A DNA stretch of 29,298 nt. It comes from JAADDG01 sp964450755. Its GTDB lineage: Bacteria > Campylobacterota > Campylobacteria > Campylobacterales > JAADDG01. Under the pieces are notes generated by a model that did no database searches, was not told where the DNA came from, and saw only the letters and a list, made by a program, of their open reading frames with translations. The stretch covers positions 1 to 29,298 of the forward strand of contig CAYVDJ010000074.1 of assembly GCA_964450755.1 (NCBI GenBank). Reading direction: 5' to 3'. Shown here one piece after another: positions 8,944-15,946 of the stretch. How positions within the stretch are numbered: the stretch's first letter is position 1; each line of letters starts with the position of its first letter. Position numbers and translations under genes: made by a program.

Positions 8944-10323
8944 ATGTCAAAGCTATGGTCGGGAAGATTTAGCAAACAGTCAGCAAAACTTTTGGATCTT
9001 TTTAATGCCTCTTTGCCTTTTGATCAAAAACTCTATGAAGAGGATATAGAGGGATCAACAGCCCATGCAAAAATGCTTTCAAAGCAGGGTATTTTAAAAA
9101 AAGAAGAGGCAAAAAAGATAATAGATGGTCTAAAAAGTATCAAAAATGAGATAGAAGAGGGGAAATTCGTTTTTGATGTGAGTGATGAAGATATTCATAT
9201 GGCGATTGAGAAACGGCTTATTGAGATTATCGGTGATGTGGGTAAAAAACTTCATACCGCAAGAAGCAGAAACGATCAGGTCGCTTTGGATTTTCGCCTT
9301 TATGTTTTGAAAAAGAACAGACTGATTATCTCTAAAACAGAAGATCTTTTAAAAGTTGTTATAACTGTTGCCCAAAAGAATATCTCGACCATGCTGCCGG
9401 GAATGACACATTTACAACATGCACAACCTGTAAACTTTGCCTATCATCTTTTGGCTTATGCCTCTATGTTCAAAAGAGATATTGAGAGATTTGAAAGCTC
9501 TTATGAAAGAAACAACTGTTCGCCTTTGGGATGTGCCGCACTTGCCGGTACTCCCCACAATATAGACAGATTTTTTGTGGCAAAAGAGCTTGGATTTGAA
9601 GATGTTACGATAAACTGTCTGGATACTGTCAGCGACAGAGATTTTGCACTTGAGATTTTGTTTAATATCTCAACTCTTATGATGCATATATCAAGACTTT
9701 CCGAAGAGCTGATACTCTGGTCAAGCAGTGAGTTTGGATTTGTTACTCTAAGTGATGAGTACTCAACCGGAAGTTCCATAATGCCTCAAAAGAAAAATCC
9801 CGATGTTCCCGAACTTTTACGCGGTAAAACAGGAAGAGTCTATGGAAACCTCATCTCTTTGCTTACTGTTTTAAAAGGTCTTCCTTTGGCTTATAACAAG
9901 GATATGCAAGAGGACAAGGAGGGAGTTTTTGACAGTGTGGAGACTGCTTTGATATCTCTTGAGATATTAAAAGAGACTCTCAAAACGATGAGTGTAAACA
10001 GCAAGAAGATGTTAAAAGCCTGTCAAACAGGGCATTTAAGCGCTACTGATTTGGCTGATTATCTGGTGGAAAAAGGAGTGCCTTTTAGAGAGGCTCATTT
10101 CATCACCGGTAAAGCTGTTGCAAAAGCCGAGGAACTTGGAGTGGATCTTAGCAAAATTCCTTTTGAAGAGTTAAAAAAGATAGATGATTCGATAAAAAGT
10201 GATGTAATGGAAATACTCTCTTTGCAAAACTCAATGAATGCGAGGAAATCTTACGGAGGAACTTCTGAAGCTTCTACAAAAGAGCAACTTGAATATTTTA
10301 AAAAGTGGTTTGAGAAGAGGTAA
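8944..10323 (+). CDS. argH: Argininosuccinate lyase
   Basis: 459 residues, normal for ArgH. It carries the fumarase/aspartase superfamily signature GSSIMPQKKN (about 276-285), with the catalytic serine in the flexible loop. Other landmarks are SRNDQV near residue 112 and MTHLQHAQP near residue 155. It cleaves argininosuccinate to arginine and fumarate, the last step of arginine synthesis; the released fumarate feeds the C4-acid pool used by pckA and the decarboxylase upstream. It begins 15 bases after pckA with AAAGGA before ATG. Its last 26 bases overlap the 3' end of the convergent minus-strand gene at 10298. Confidence 0.95.
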   Translation: MSKLWSGRFSKQSAKLLDLFNASLPFDQKLYEEDIEGSTAHAKMLSKQGILKKEEAKKIIDGLKSIKNEIEEGKFVFDVSDEDIHMAIEKRLIEIIGDVGKKLHTARSRNDQVALDFRLYVLKKNRLIISKTEDLLKVVITVAQKNISTMLPGMTHLQHAQPVNFAYHLLAYASMFKRDIERFESSYERNNCSPLGCAALAGTPHNIDRFFVAKELGFEDVTINCLDTVSDRDFALEILFNISTLMMHISRLSEELILWSSSEFGFVTLSDEYSTGSSIMPQKKNPDVPELLRGKTGRVYGNLISLLTVLKGLPLAYNKDMQEDKEGVFDSVETALISLEILKETLKTMSVNSKKMLKACQTGHLSATDLADYLVEKGVPFREAHFITGKAVAKAEELGVDLSKIPFEELKKIDDSIKSDVMEILSLQNSMNARKSYGGTSEASTKEQLEYFKKWFEKR

Positions 10324-10831
10324 GACTAATTTGATAGTTTTTAACTCTCTTTTTTGCCATTGCGGCAAATTTGTTTTTCTCTTCCATGTCTTTAAATGCA
10401 CCGGAGGGAAAAAAGAAAGATTTTTGATCTGTATAGAGTAAAAATCCGCTTTCCAAAAAGATTACCTGTGAAATTTTATCCCATTTTATCGATTCGGTAT
10501 TAATTTCAATTTTGTCATCATAAATTTTGATATTGAATTTTTTATTTGCATAAGGAGATTTGTCAAAGCTCTTTGATATGATGAATTTTCTCAAAGGCCA
10601 TCTTAAAAGATACCAGTAAACTAAAAGTATGGAGGAGATAAGCAAAAGACCGACAGCTCCCTTTTTCATTGCTGCAACAACGCCAAATTGAGCCATTGCG
10701 ATAAAAAGCCATCCTATATACCGTTTACCAGAATTTTTCAGTTCATGTTTATAAGCACTCTTGGCAGCTTTAAGAAAAGTTTCCTTGTCCCAAATATACG
10801 AGATGGAGATTTGCCTAGACATGTTCTTCAC
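10298..10831 (-). CDS. YcxB-like membrane protein
   Basis: 177 residues from ATG 10831, or 174 from ATG 10822 (MSRQIS...), either overlapping the end of the upstream gene. Two membrane helices (about 37-55 and 58-76) are followed by a soluble C-terminal part whose pattern (DKIEINTESIKWDKISQVIFLESGFLLYTD, then a phenylalanine-rich FFFPSGAF) matches the YcxB-like domain, a PH-fold-like unit of unknown function. It is the second gene of a coupled pair with 10815-11420. Its 3' end overlaps argH by 26 bases in convergent orientation. No role can be assigned. Confidence 0.65.
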   Translation of the reverse strand: MKNMSRQISISYIWDKETFLKAAKSAYKHELKNSGKRYIGWLFIAMAQFGVVAAMKKGAVGLLLISSILLVYWYLLRWPLRKFIISKSFDKSPYANKKFNIKIYDDKIEINTESIKWDKISQVIFLESGFLLYTDQKSFFFPSGAFKDMEEKNKFAAMAKKRVKNYQISLTSSQTTF

Positions 10832-11420
10832 ACTCTTTTATAATAAGATCTGACTTTTTTATACAGCCTCTGTTTTCCAGTTTTTCTATCATTTTTAGGG
10901 TAGTTTCATATTTTTCTTCATATATTTTACTGTTTTCTTCATATTTTTTCTTCTCTTTTTTTGCATACCACCATGCGATAGCTATGGATGTTGCAAATAC
11001 ACCGTATATCCACCATTGCCACTCTTTGAGATTTAAAAGTACTATAAAGTATTGTACGGAAAATAGAACGAAAAATTCTATTGAAAAGATGATTACAAGT
11101 ATCGAACTTTGTTCAAAATCAAGAGTATATTTTTCTATTTCTCTTAGATGTTTTAGGTTTTCATTGACCTTTTTTGCATCTTCTTTGCATTCATCTTTTA
11201 AATTTTCTATTGCAATATCCCTTATATGGATATTGCTTAGATTGTATTCTACATTTAGTTGTTTATAAGCTTCCAAAATTGCAGGATGTTTTTGTAAAAT
11301 CTCTAAAATTTCATCTTCGCTGACATTGTCTTTACCTGCAATTCTTTGCACATCCTGTAAGATTAGATCATATAAACCTACTGTTTTAATTTCTAAAGCA
11401 ACTCTTTTTAAATAAATCAA
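10815..11420 (-). CDS. Unknown two-helix membrane protein with flanking coiled coils
   Basis: 201 residues from a TTG start at 11420, chosen because GGAGG lies 8 bases upstream (about 11429-11433). The N-terminal 100 residues are charged and helical (EILEILQKHPAILEAYKQLN, KDECKEDAKKVNENLKHLRE); two membrane helices follow (about 107-129 and 134-153), then a second charged helix rich in Lys/Glu/Tyr. I recognise no family. Only the beginning (YDLILQDVQRIAGKDNVSEDEIL) has a patterned look that might allow a profile match. It overlaps the YcxB-like gene start by 8-17 bases, so the two are probably co-translated. It follows the reductase operon in the same direction but behind a hairpin. Confidence 0.6.
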   Translation of the reverse strand: MIYLKRVALEIKTVGLYDLILQDVQRIAGKDNVSEDEILEILQKHPAILEAYKQLNVEYNLSNIHIRDIAIENLKDECKEDAKKVNENLKHLREIEKYTLDFEQSSILVIIFSIEFFVLFSVQYFIVLLNLKEWQWWIYGVFATSIAIAWWYAKKEKKKYEENSKIYEEKYETTLKMIEKLENRGCIKKSDLIIKECEEHV

Positions 11421-11449
11421 AAAATCCGCCTCCCTGTTAAGAAATTGTT

Positions 11450-11473
11450 ATCAAGGGGATAAAACCCCTTGAT
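11450..11473 (-). terminator. Perfect hairpin after the reductase operon
   Basis: ATCAAGGGG and CCCCTTGAT form a perfect 9-bp stem with a 6-base loop, 10 bases past the stop of the heme-copper subunit I gene. Neither side has a strong T tract, so it may be a weak terminator or a 3'-end stabiliser that lets some transcription continue into the two membrane-protein genes. Confidence 0.6.
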
Positions 11474-11482
11474 TGTAAAAAA

Positions 11483-13147
11483 TCAAGAAACCACAGCCGG
11501 TTTTGGTTCTATACCGTAAGAAGCGGTTTTGTCTTTTGCAGGTAAAAAGATACCGATTAATCCTTTGATTCCCACTGACATAACGATATTTAATAAAAAG
11601 AGCAACCATGCAAGTAAGATCATACTTCCACAAATTGCAGCAAGAACCATATCCGTATGAAATTCACCGTTTACATAAAGATGTCTTCTTAACATTCCGT
11701 CAAGTCCTGCCATTCCCATAAATGCACCCATTCCTATACCGCCTATCAGATGTAGCCAGTAATGGGCATTTGAAAGTTTGCTTGAGAACAGTTTTGTATT
11801 GTTTGTAACAATCGGCCAAAGAACATATACGGCACTGTAAAGTGTCATATAAAGTCCGACTATCAATGCTATATGAACATGAGCGCCGATAATCCATTGG
11901 GTATTATGAAGTACTCTGTTCATACCCATATCCGCTTGAATGATGGCTGCTGGAACTGCCAAACCGAAACCGACAAGTCCTCCAAGAAGATATTTTAATT
12001 CCATTGTCATTTTAAGAGGTCTTGCTTTCCAAAGGGTTACAAGAGTGATGAAAAGTGCAAGTCCCTGGGTTAGAAGTTCAAATGCCGTTACCATTTCACC
12101 GGAGATTAGTTTCATCATCTCAGGTTGTCCTTGATCCGCCAAAAGGTGGTGAGACCATACCATCCATGAAACCAAAAGTTCAAGCATCAAAGCGGCTCTT
12201 GCAACATTTTCCATAAAGAGTTTTTGTCCGGTTATAATTGTAGCAAGAAGATACCAGCTACCCGCTACATAGATAAGTACCAAACCGTCTGCTACAAGGT
12301 CAAGTCCCCACCAAAAGTAATTTTTATAAAGCAGAGCATCGATAGCACCGACATCAAGAGGAGAACCTCCCAAATCAAATATAAGATATACAAGTACTAA
12401 AACACCGGCACCCAAAATTACCAAAGCATCTAAAAATGTATCAACCGTACCTCTAAATATTGCAACAACAGGAAGAGATAGAGCCGGTTCTTTTGAATAT
12501 GGAGGTTTACCCGTAAGTTTATGCCAAAGATTCAACATACCGTCAATTCCAAAACCTGAAATCAAAAGTTCCTTTGTGGTTTTGTTTTTATGGACTCCGA
12601 CTCTTTGAAAAATCGTAGCGTAAATATTGTAAATAAAACCCAAAGTTCCGATCATTATAAGAGCCACACCAACTATAAACACGATTCCGCCTACTACTTT
12701 AAACTGTTCTGTATCGGCAGGTAGTGGCCAGTAAAGTGTATAAAGAGGTGCATATTGCCATGCAAATGCGGCAATCCATGCCAAAGCAGTTCCGATTGTG
12801 ATCATTAACCAGACAAAGTTTGCCAGTTTAACACTGTAAAGCGGTTTTTTTGTCAAAAACGGAACCAAAAACATAAATGCGGCAAAAACCAGCTGATAAG
12901 TTGATCCAAATATACCTACGATTGGGTGAACGGTCATAATGGAAAAATAGTGTTCAGGATGGGAAAACATAGGAGGAAGAGGATTTGATGGACCGGTTAC
13001 GACCATTCTCATAATCATACCTTCAACAGCAACCAATCCGTAAAACAAAAAGCTCATTACAACAGCTCTTAAAGTTACTTTTTGCAAGGCATTTAAACTG
13101 TCTGGATCGAAGTTCGTACCTTCCATTAAATTTTTTACAAGACTCAT
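11483..13147 (-). CDS. Heme-copper oxidoreductase subunit I, putative gNOR-type nitric oxide reductase
   Basis: 554 residues and about 12-14 membrane helices. Five of the six family histidines are present: H74 (MTVHPIVG), H333-H334 (WSHH) and H423/H425 (GAHVHIAL, heme ligands). In helix VI, where oxidases read GHPxVY and cNOR reads HLWVEG, this protein has GLDLVADG: D283 replaces the histidine copper ligand and D287 lies at the cNOR glutamate position. There is no cross-linked His-Tyr, so a canonical oxygen reductase is unlikely. An Asp-for-His change is what I recall for the gNOR class of putative NO reductases, reported from Epsilon- and Gammaproteobacteria; activity here is inferred. ATG overlaps the stop of subunit II (ATGA). 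No accessory copper chaperone is nearby. Confidence 0.75.
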   Translation of the reverse strand: MSLVKNLMEGTNFDPDSLNALQKVTLRAVVMSFLFYGLVAVEGMIMRMVVTGPSNPLPPMFSHPEHYFSIMTVHPIVGIFGSTYQLVFAAFMFLVPFLTKKPLYSVKLANFVWLMITIGTALAWIAAFAWQYAPLYTLYWPLPADTEQFKVVGGIVFIVGVALIMIGTLGFIYNIYATIFQRVGVHKNKTTKELLISGFGIDGMLNLWHKLTGKPPYSKEPALSLPVVAIFRGTVDTFLDALVILGAGVLVLVYLIFDLGGSPLDVGAIDALLYKNYFWWGLDLVADGLVLIYVAGSWYLLATIITGQKLFMENVARAALMLELLVSWMVWSHHLLADQGQPEMMKLISGEMVTAFELLTQGLALFITLVTLWKARPLKMTMELKYLLGGLVGFGLAVPAAIIQADMGMNRVLHNTQWIIGAHVHIALIVGLYMTLYSAVYVLWPIVTNNTKLFSSKLSNAHYWLHLIGGIGMGAFMGMAGLDGMLRRHLYVNGEFHTDMVLAAICGSMILLAWLLFLLNIVMSVGIKGLIGIFLPAKDKTASYGIEPKPAVVS

Positions 13148-13758
13148 TTTTTACCTCCATCTTTTTTACAACCTACTACTTCTACAAGATTTTTAACAAG
13201 CATTAAATCTTTTCCATTTTCGTCATATTGATGAGGACCGGAATACTCAGTTGACATTAGATCAAATACTCCGTTGTGATTGAATGTCCAAAGAATATCA
13301 TTTGAATCAAGTATTCCGTTTACATCTGTACCGGGGTTTACCTGCATCTGTGTTACAAGTGAACCGTCTTGACGAAAAAGACCGAAACCGTAAACCAAAT
13401 CACGGCTTTTAACATTAAATTTGATAGTTTGGCCGCATTGAATTGTGATTTTTTTTGGTAAACCTATCCACTTGTGTTTTTCTATCTCAAAAGTGTAAGT
13501 GGCATCAGGTTTAATCTCATGTCTGGTTATATCCTGAGATACCCAGGGAATAGCATTGTAAGTAAAGATATGGTGTCCTACACCTCCTGCAACCAAAAAA
13601 GCGATATAACCGTAAAACGGTATGCGTACTATAGATTTTGCTTCTTTTCTGGTTAGATTATAAGCAAACCATGCAATAACTGAAATAATCAGTACGGCAT
13701 AGATACTGTAAGCTACCCAGTGAAACTTAAGCAACTCTAATGAGTTTGAAAAGCTCAT
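13144..13758 (-). CDS. Heme-copper oxidoreductase subunit II with a lost copper-A site
   Basis: 204 residues: two N-terminal membrane helices (about 13-33 and 46-68) and a periplasmic cupredoxin-like domain (about 85-196). The copper-A ligands are gone. The usual CxExC is S169-T-E-Y-S173, both cysteines being serine, and the first-ligand motif DVxHGF reads DLVYGF with tyrosine (Y123) for histidine. It is thus a structural relative of oxidase subunit II that cannot bind copper A in the normal way, as in quinol-using enzymes, so electrons may come from menaquinol or from another donor. It is first in the operon, with a strong AGGAGG site before ATG 13758 and a 4-base overlap with subunit I. Confidence 0.75.
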   Translation of the reverse strand: MSFSNSLELLKFHWVAYSIYAVLIISVIAWFAYNLTRKEAKSIVRIPFYGYIAFLVAGGVGHHIFTYNAIPWVSQDITRHEIKPDATYTFEIEKHKWIGLPKKITIQCGQTIKFNVKSRDLVYGFGLFRQDGSLVTQMQVNPGTDVNGILDSNDILWTFNHNGVFDLMSTEYSGPHQYDENGKDLMLVKNLVEVVGCKKDGGKK

Positions 13759-13794
13759 CCTTCCTCCTTTTAGAATTTTTTATTAAGAAAAATG

Positions 13795-13800
13795 ATTTTA
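13795..13800 (-). promoter_or_regulatory. Candidate -10 element of the reductase operon
   Basis: On the minus strand TAAAAT occupies 13800-13795. A start near 13788 would leave a leader of about 30 bases and would place the upstream TTGA-N6-TCAA box centre at -41.5, the class II activator position. Confidence 0.5.
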
Positions 13801-13822
13801 GAAAAATTTTCTGCTCTTATCC

Positions 13823-13836
13823 TTGACCTAAATCAA
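13823..13836 (-). promoter_or_regulatory. FNR/CRP-superfamily operator (TTGA-N6-TCAA)
   Basis: A palindrome TTGA CCTAAA TCAA, flanked by a further C/G pair (13822/13837), lies 65 bases before the reductase operon start. This is the consensus shape for FNR, DNR and NnrR regulators, which respond to low oxygen or nitric oxide. The spacing to a TAAAAT -10 supports activation of the reductase rather than of the divergent gene, whose start is about 210 bases away. Confidence 0.65.
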
Positions 13837-14002
13837 GATTTTAGATTGTTTGTTGATTAAAAATTAAGCAATAAATAGATTAAATAATGAAATTTATATT
13901 TTAAGCTGATTAAAATATAATCAATACAAAATAATAACATAAGAGTTTTTTATATATAAAAATTGTTTTTTTTATGGATGTTAATCTATATTAAAAACAT
14001 GG

Positions 14003-14008
14003 TATAAT
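14003..14008 (+). promoter_or_regulatory. Sigma-70 -10 element of the acidic-protein gene
   Basis: A perfect TATAAT lies 38 bases before ATG 14047, preceded by a strongly AT-rich stretch. The remainder of the 288-base divergent gap (13759-14046) holds the reductase promoter and AT-rich DNA; I see no small gene or structured RNA in it. Confidence 0.55.
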
Positions 14009-14046
14009 TCCACAATCTAAAATAATTTGTTTTAAAGGAATACTTG

Positions 14047-14742
14047 ATGGCTGTATCACTACAAATCAGTGCAGAATCAAAAGTTGTAAAAATATATAAT
14101 TTGACGAGATTAAAGATGGAAATTTTTGATATAAATATCGATGATCTCAATGAAGAAAATGATATAGATGAATTTTTTGACAAAGTTGATGAATTTATAG
14201 AAAGCGGTGAAGCGGATGCGATAAGTTCTCCGCTGGAGATTAGAGGAATAGAACCCGATGAGATAACAGATGCTTCTTTAACTCATCCAAACGGTGAAAA
14301 AAGTTCATTTAATATCGATGATGTGGAACTTGACAACTGCTCTTTGGAAAAATATGTAAAAGAGATAAAAGATGCAAAAGTGGGTGATATCATCTTTATA
14401 AGAAGTGAGATAGGTAAAGCAGAATGGAGTTTTACGGCTTCCTGTGAAGAAGAGACGGCAGATCCAAAAAATATTAAAATAGGATATTATAATTGTGCCG
14501 TTGAAATGGATACATATCAGGTTTTGAGTGAAAGTTACTACTATTATCTGTGTGATACTCTAAATCCCGATTATCTATACTATAAAGATAACAAATTTGA
14601 AACTGACGAATTTGATTTTGATCCGTTTTATATCTATGGACAACTCTATGTTATAAAAGAAGATTTACAAAGCGGTGAAAAGGTGATAGAATATATACCT
14701 CATGAAGGAAAAGCTCTTTTAGATGATATGGACGATCTGTAA
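14047..14742 (+). CDS. Unknown, very acidic soluble protein
   Basis: 231 residues from ATG 14047 (AAAGGAA 7 bases upstream; an in-frame TTG at 14044 is less likely). There is no signal peptide or membrane helix. The protein is rich in Asp and Glu throughout, with runs such as DDLNEENDIDEFFD near the start and DEFDFDPF and LLDDMDDL near the end. A tyrosine patch (SYYYYLCD) and three scattered cysteines are visible. I recognise no domain. It is a single-gene unit between its own TATAAT and a strong terminator. The acidity suggests binding to a basic partner, but that is speculation. Confidence 0.7.
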   Translation: MAVSLQISAESKVVKIYNLTRLKMEIFDINIDDLNEENDIDEFFDKVDEFIESGEADAISSPLEIRGIEPDEITDASLTHPNGEKSSFNIDDVELDNCSLEKYVKEIKDAKVGDIIFIRSEIGKAEWSFTASCEEETADPKNIKIGYYNCAVEMDTYQVLSESYYYYLCDTLNPDYLYYKDNKFETDEFDFDPFYIYGQLYVIKEDLQSGEKVIEYIPHEGKALLDDMDDL

Positions 14743-14787
14743 AAAGAGGATGAAAATAGCGCTTTTAGCGTTATTTCTTCTCTTTTT
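14741..14787. terminator. Bidirectional terminator between convergent genes
   Basis: A near-palindrome runs from AAAAAGAG (14741-14748) to CTCTTTTT (14780-14787), with an inner stem of AATAGCGC and AGCGTTATT around TTTT. A-rich on one side and T-rich on the other, it can end transcripts from both the acidic-protein gene and the small membrane-protein gene. Confidence 0.8.
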
Positions 14788-14972
14788 TAATCTTTAAGGA
14801 AAGAAAGCCATTCAAATTTTTCAAAAATCACATCGTATTCGGAAAGATTTATATGCGAAAAAAAGTGATATTCCACATAAGCTGAGATAAGTAAAGCCAA
14901 ACAGACATACGCAACTATCAAGAGCATAAGGATAAACAAACCTCGCTCTTCTTTCAAAAGCTGATGAAACAT
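14787..14972 (-). CDS. Small single-helix membrane protein
   Basis: 61 residues: a short basic/acidic N-terminus (MFHQLLKEER), one long membrane helix (about 12-34, GLFILMLLIVAYVCLALLI) and a polar, aromatic tail. A strong AAGGAG site lies 8 bases before the ATG at 14972, and the gene ends at a shared terminator, so it is probably real. I recognise no family. The AT-rich 171 bases upstream (14973-15143) separate it from flgG and must hold its promoter; several TATAAT-like boxes are possible and none stands out. Confidence 0.65.
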   Translation of the reverse strand: MFHQLLKEERGLFILMLLIVAYVCLALLISAYVEYHFFSHINLSEYDVIFEKFEWLSFLKD

Positions 14973-15143
14973 TGCAGACTCCTTTGTAAAATTTATTGCC
15001 CTTATATTAATTTGAGATTAATATATTTATTTATAATCATATTATAATATTTTTTAGTTTAAATAAAAATAAATAAAAACTTAAATCAAAATTATAATTT
15101 TTAAATCTTAAAATATCTATTGAATTTTACAAAGAGCTCAATC

Positions 15144-15932
15144 TTACCGTTTCAATCCGTTTACAGTTTGTAACATCTCATCTGAGGTTGTTATCGCTTT
15201 GGAATTTGCTTCATAAGCTCTTTGTCCTGTTATAAGATCGGTCATTTCCTCTACAAGTTGAACATTGCTCATCTCTACAAATCCCTGTCTTATCTGACCC
15301 AAACCGTTAAGACCGGGTGTTCCTACTATCGGATCTCCCGAAGCCTGGGTATTTACAAGATTGTTGTCTCCTATGGAGTGAAGACCTGCGGGGTTAATAA
15401 AATTTGCTATCTCTATAAGTCCCACCTGATTTAGTTCGGTAGAACCCGCCTGTTTTACCGATACCGTACCGTCGGTTCCGATAGCTACTGCTGTTGCATC
15501 TTCGGGAATAGTGATTTCTGGTATCAGTTTATATCCGTCACTGTTTACGATAGTTCCTTCACTGTCGAGTTTAAAAGCCCCGTTTCTTGTATAGGCTATA
15601 CTGCCGTCTGGAAGTTGTATCTGAAAAAATCCGCTTCCTGTAATGGAGAGATCGAGATTGTTTCCCGTCTCTTTGAAATTTCCCTGGGTAAACTGTTTTG
15701 AGATTGCCGTAGGTCTTACTCCGAGTCCTACTTCTATACCGGTGGGGGATGTTGTCGTTGTGCTTGTGGCTATACCACTGTATTCCATGGCCTGATAAAA
15801 GAGATCGGCAAATTCCGCTCTTTGTTTTTTATAGCCTATCGTATTGACATTGGCAATATTGTGTGAAGTGGTATCTATTTGTGTCTGTTGTGCAAGCATT
15901 CCTGTTGCGGCTGTATATAAAGACCTTATCAT
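15144..15932 (-). CDS. flgG: Flagellar distal rod protein FlgG
   Basis: 262 residues, the standard length of FlgG. The N-terminus MIRSLYTAATGMLAQQTQID and the SHNIANVNTIGYKKQRAEF rod signature are diagnostic. The C-terminal FVEMSNVQLVEEMTDLITGQRAYEANSKAI is the matching helix that coils with the N-terminus in the assembled rod. It is exported by the flagellar type III apparatus to build the periplasmic shaft, hence no Sec signal. It follows the flgF-like gene by 14 bases, in the sigma-54 operon starting near 16780. Confidence 0.95.
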   Translation of the reverse strand: MIRSLYTAATGMLAQQTQIDTTSHNIANVNTIGYKKQRAEFADLFYQAMEYSGIATSTTTTSPTGIEVGLGVRPTAISKQFTQGNFKETGNNLDLSITGSGFFQIQLPDGSIAYTRNGAFKLDSEGTIVNSDGYKLIPEITIPEDATAVAIGTDGTVSVKQAGSTELNQVGLIEIANFINPAGLHSIGDNNLVNTQASGDPIVGTPGLNGLGQIRQGFVEMSNVQLVEEMTDLITGQRAYEANSKAITTSDEMLQTVNGLKR

Positions 15933-15946
15933 TTAATCATCTCCTT

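Noticed and set aside
11483..13758. Canonical cytochrome c oxidase (aa3, ba3 or cbb3) for the heme-copper pair
   Set aside because: The helix-VI His and cross-linked Tyr are missing and the copper-A ligands are replaced; cbb3 partners FixO/FixP are absent.
13837..14002. Riboswitch or structured RNA in the AT-rich divergent gap
   Set aside because: No conserved core or stable GC-containing stem is visible; the stretch is simply AT-rich spacer.
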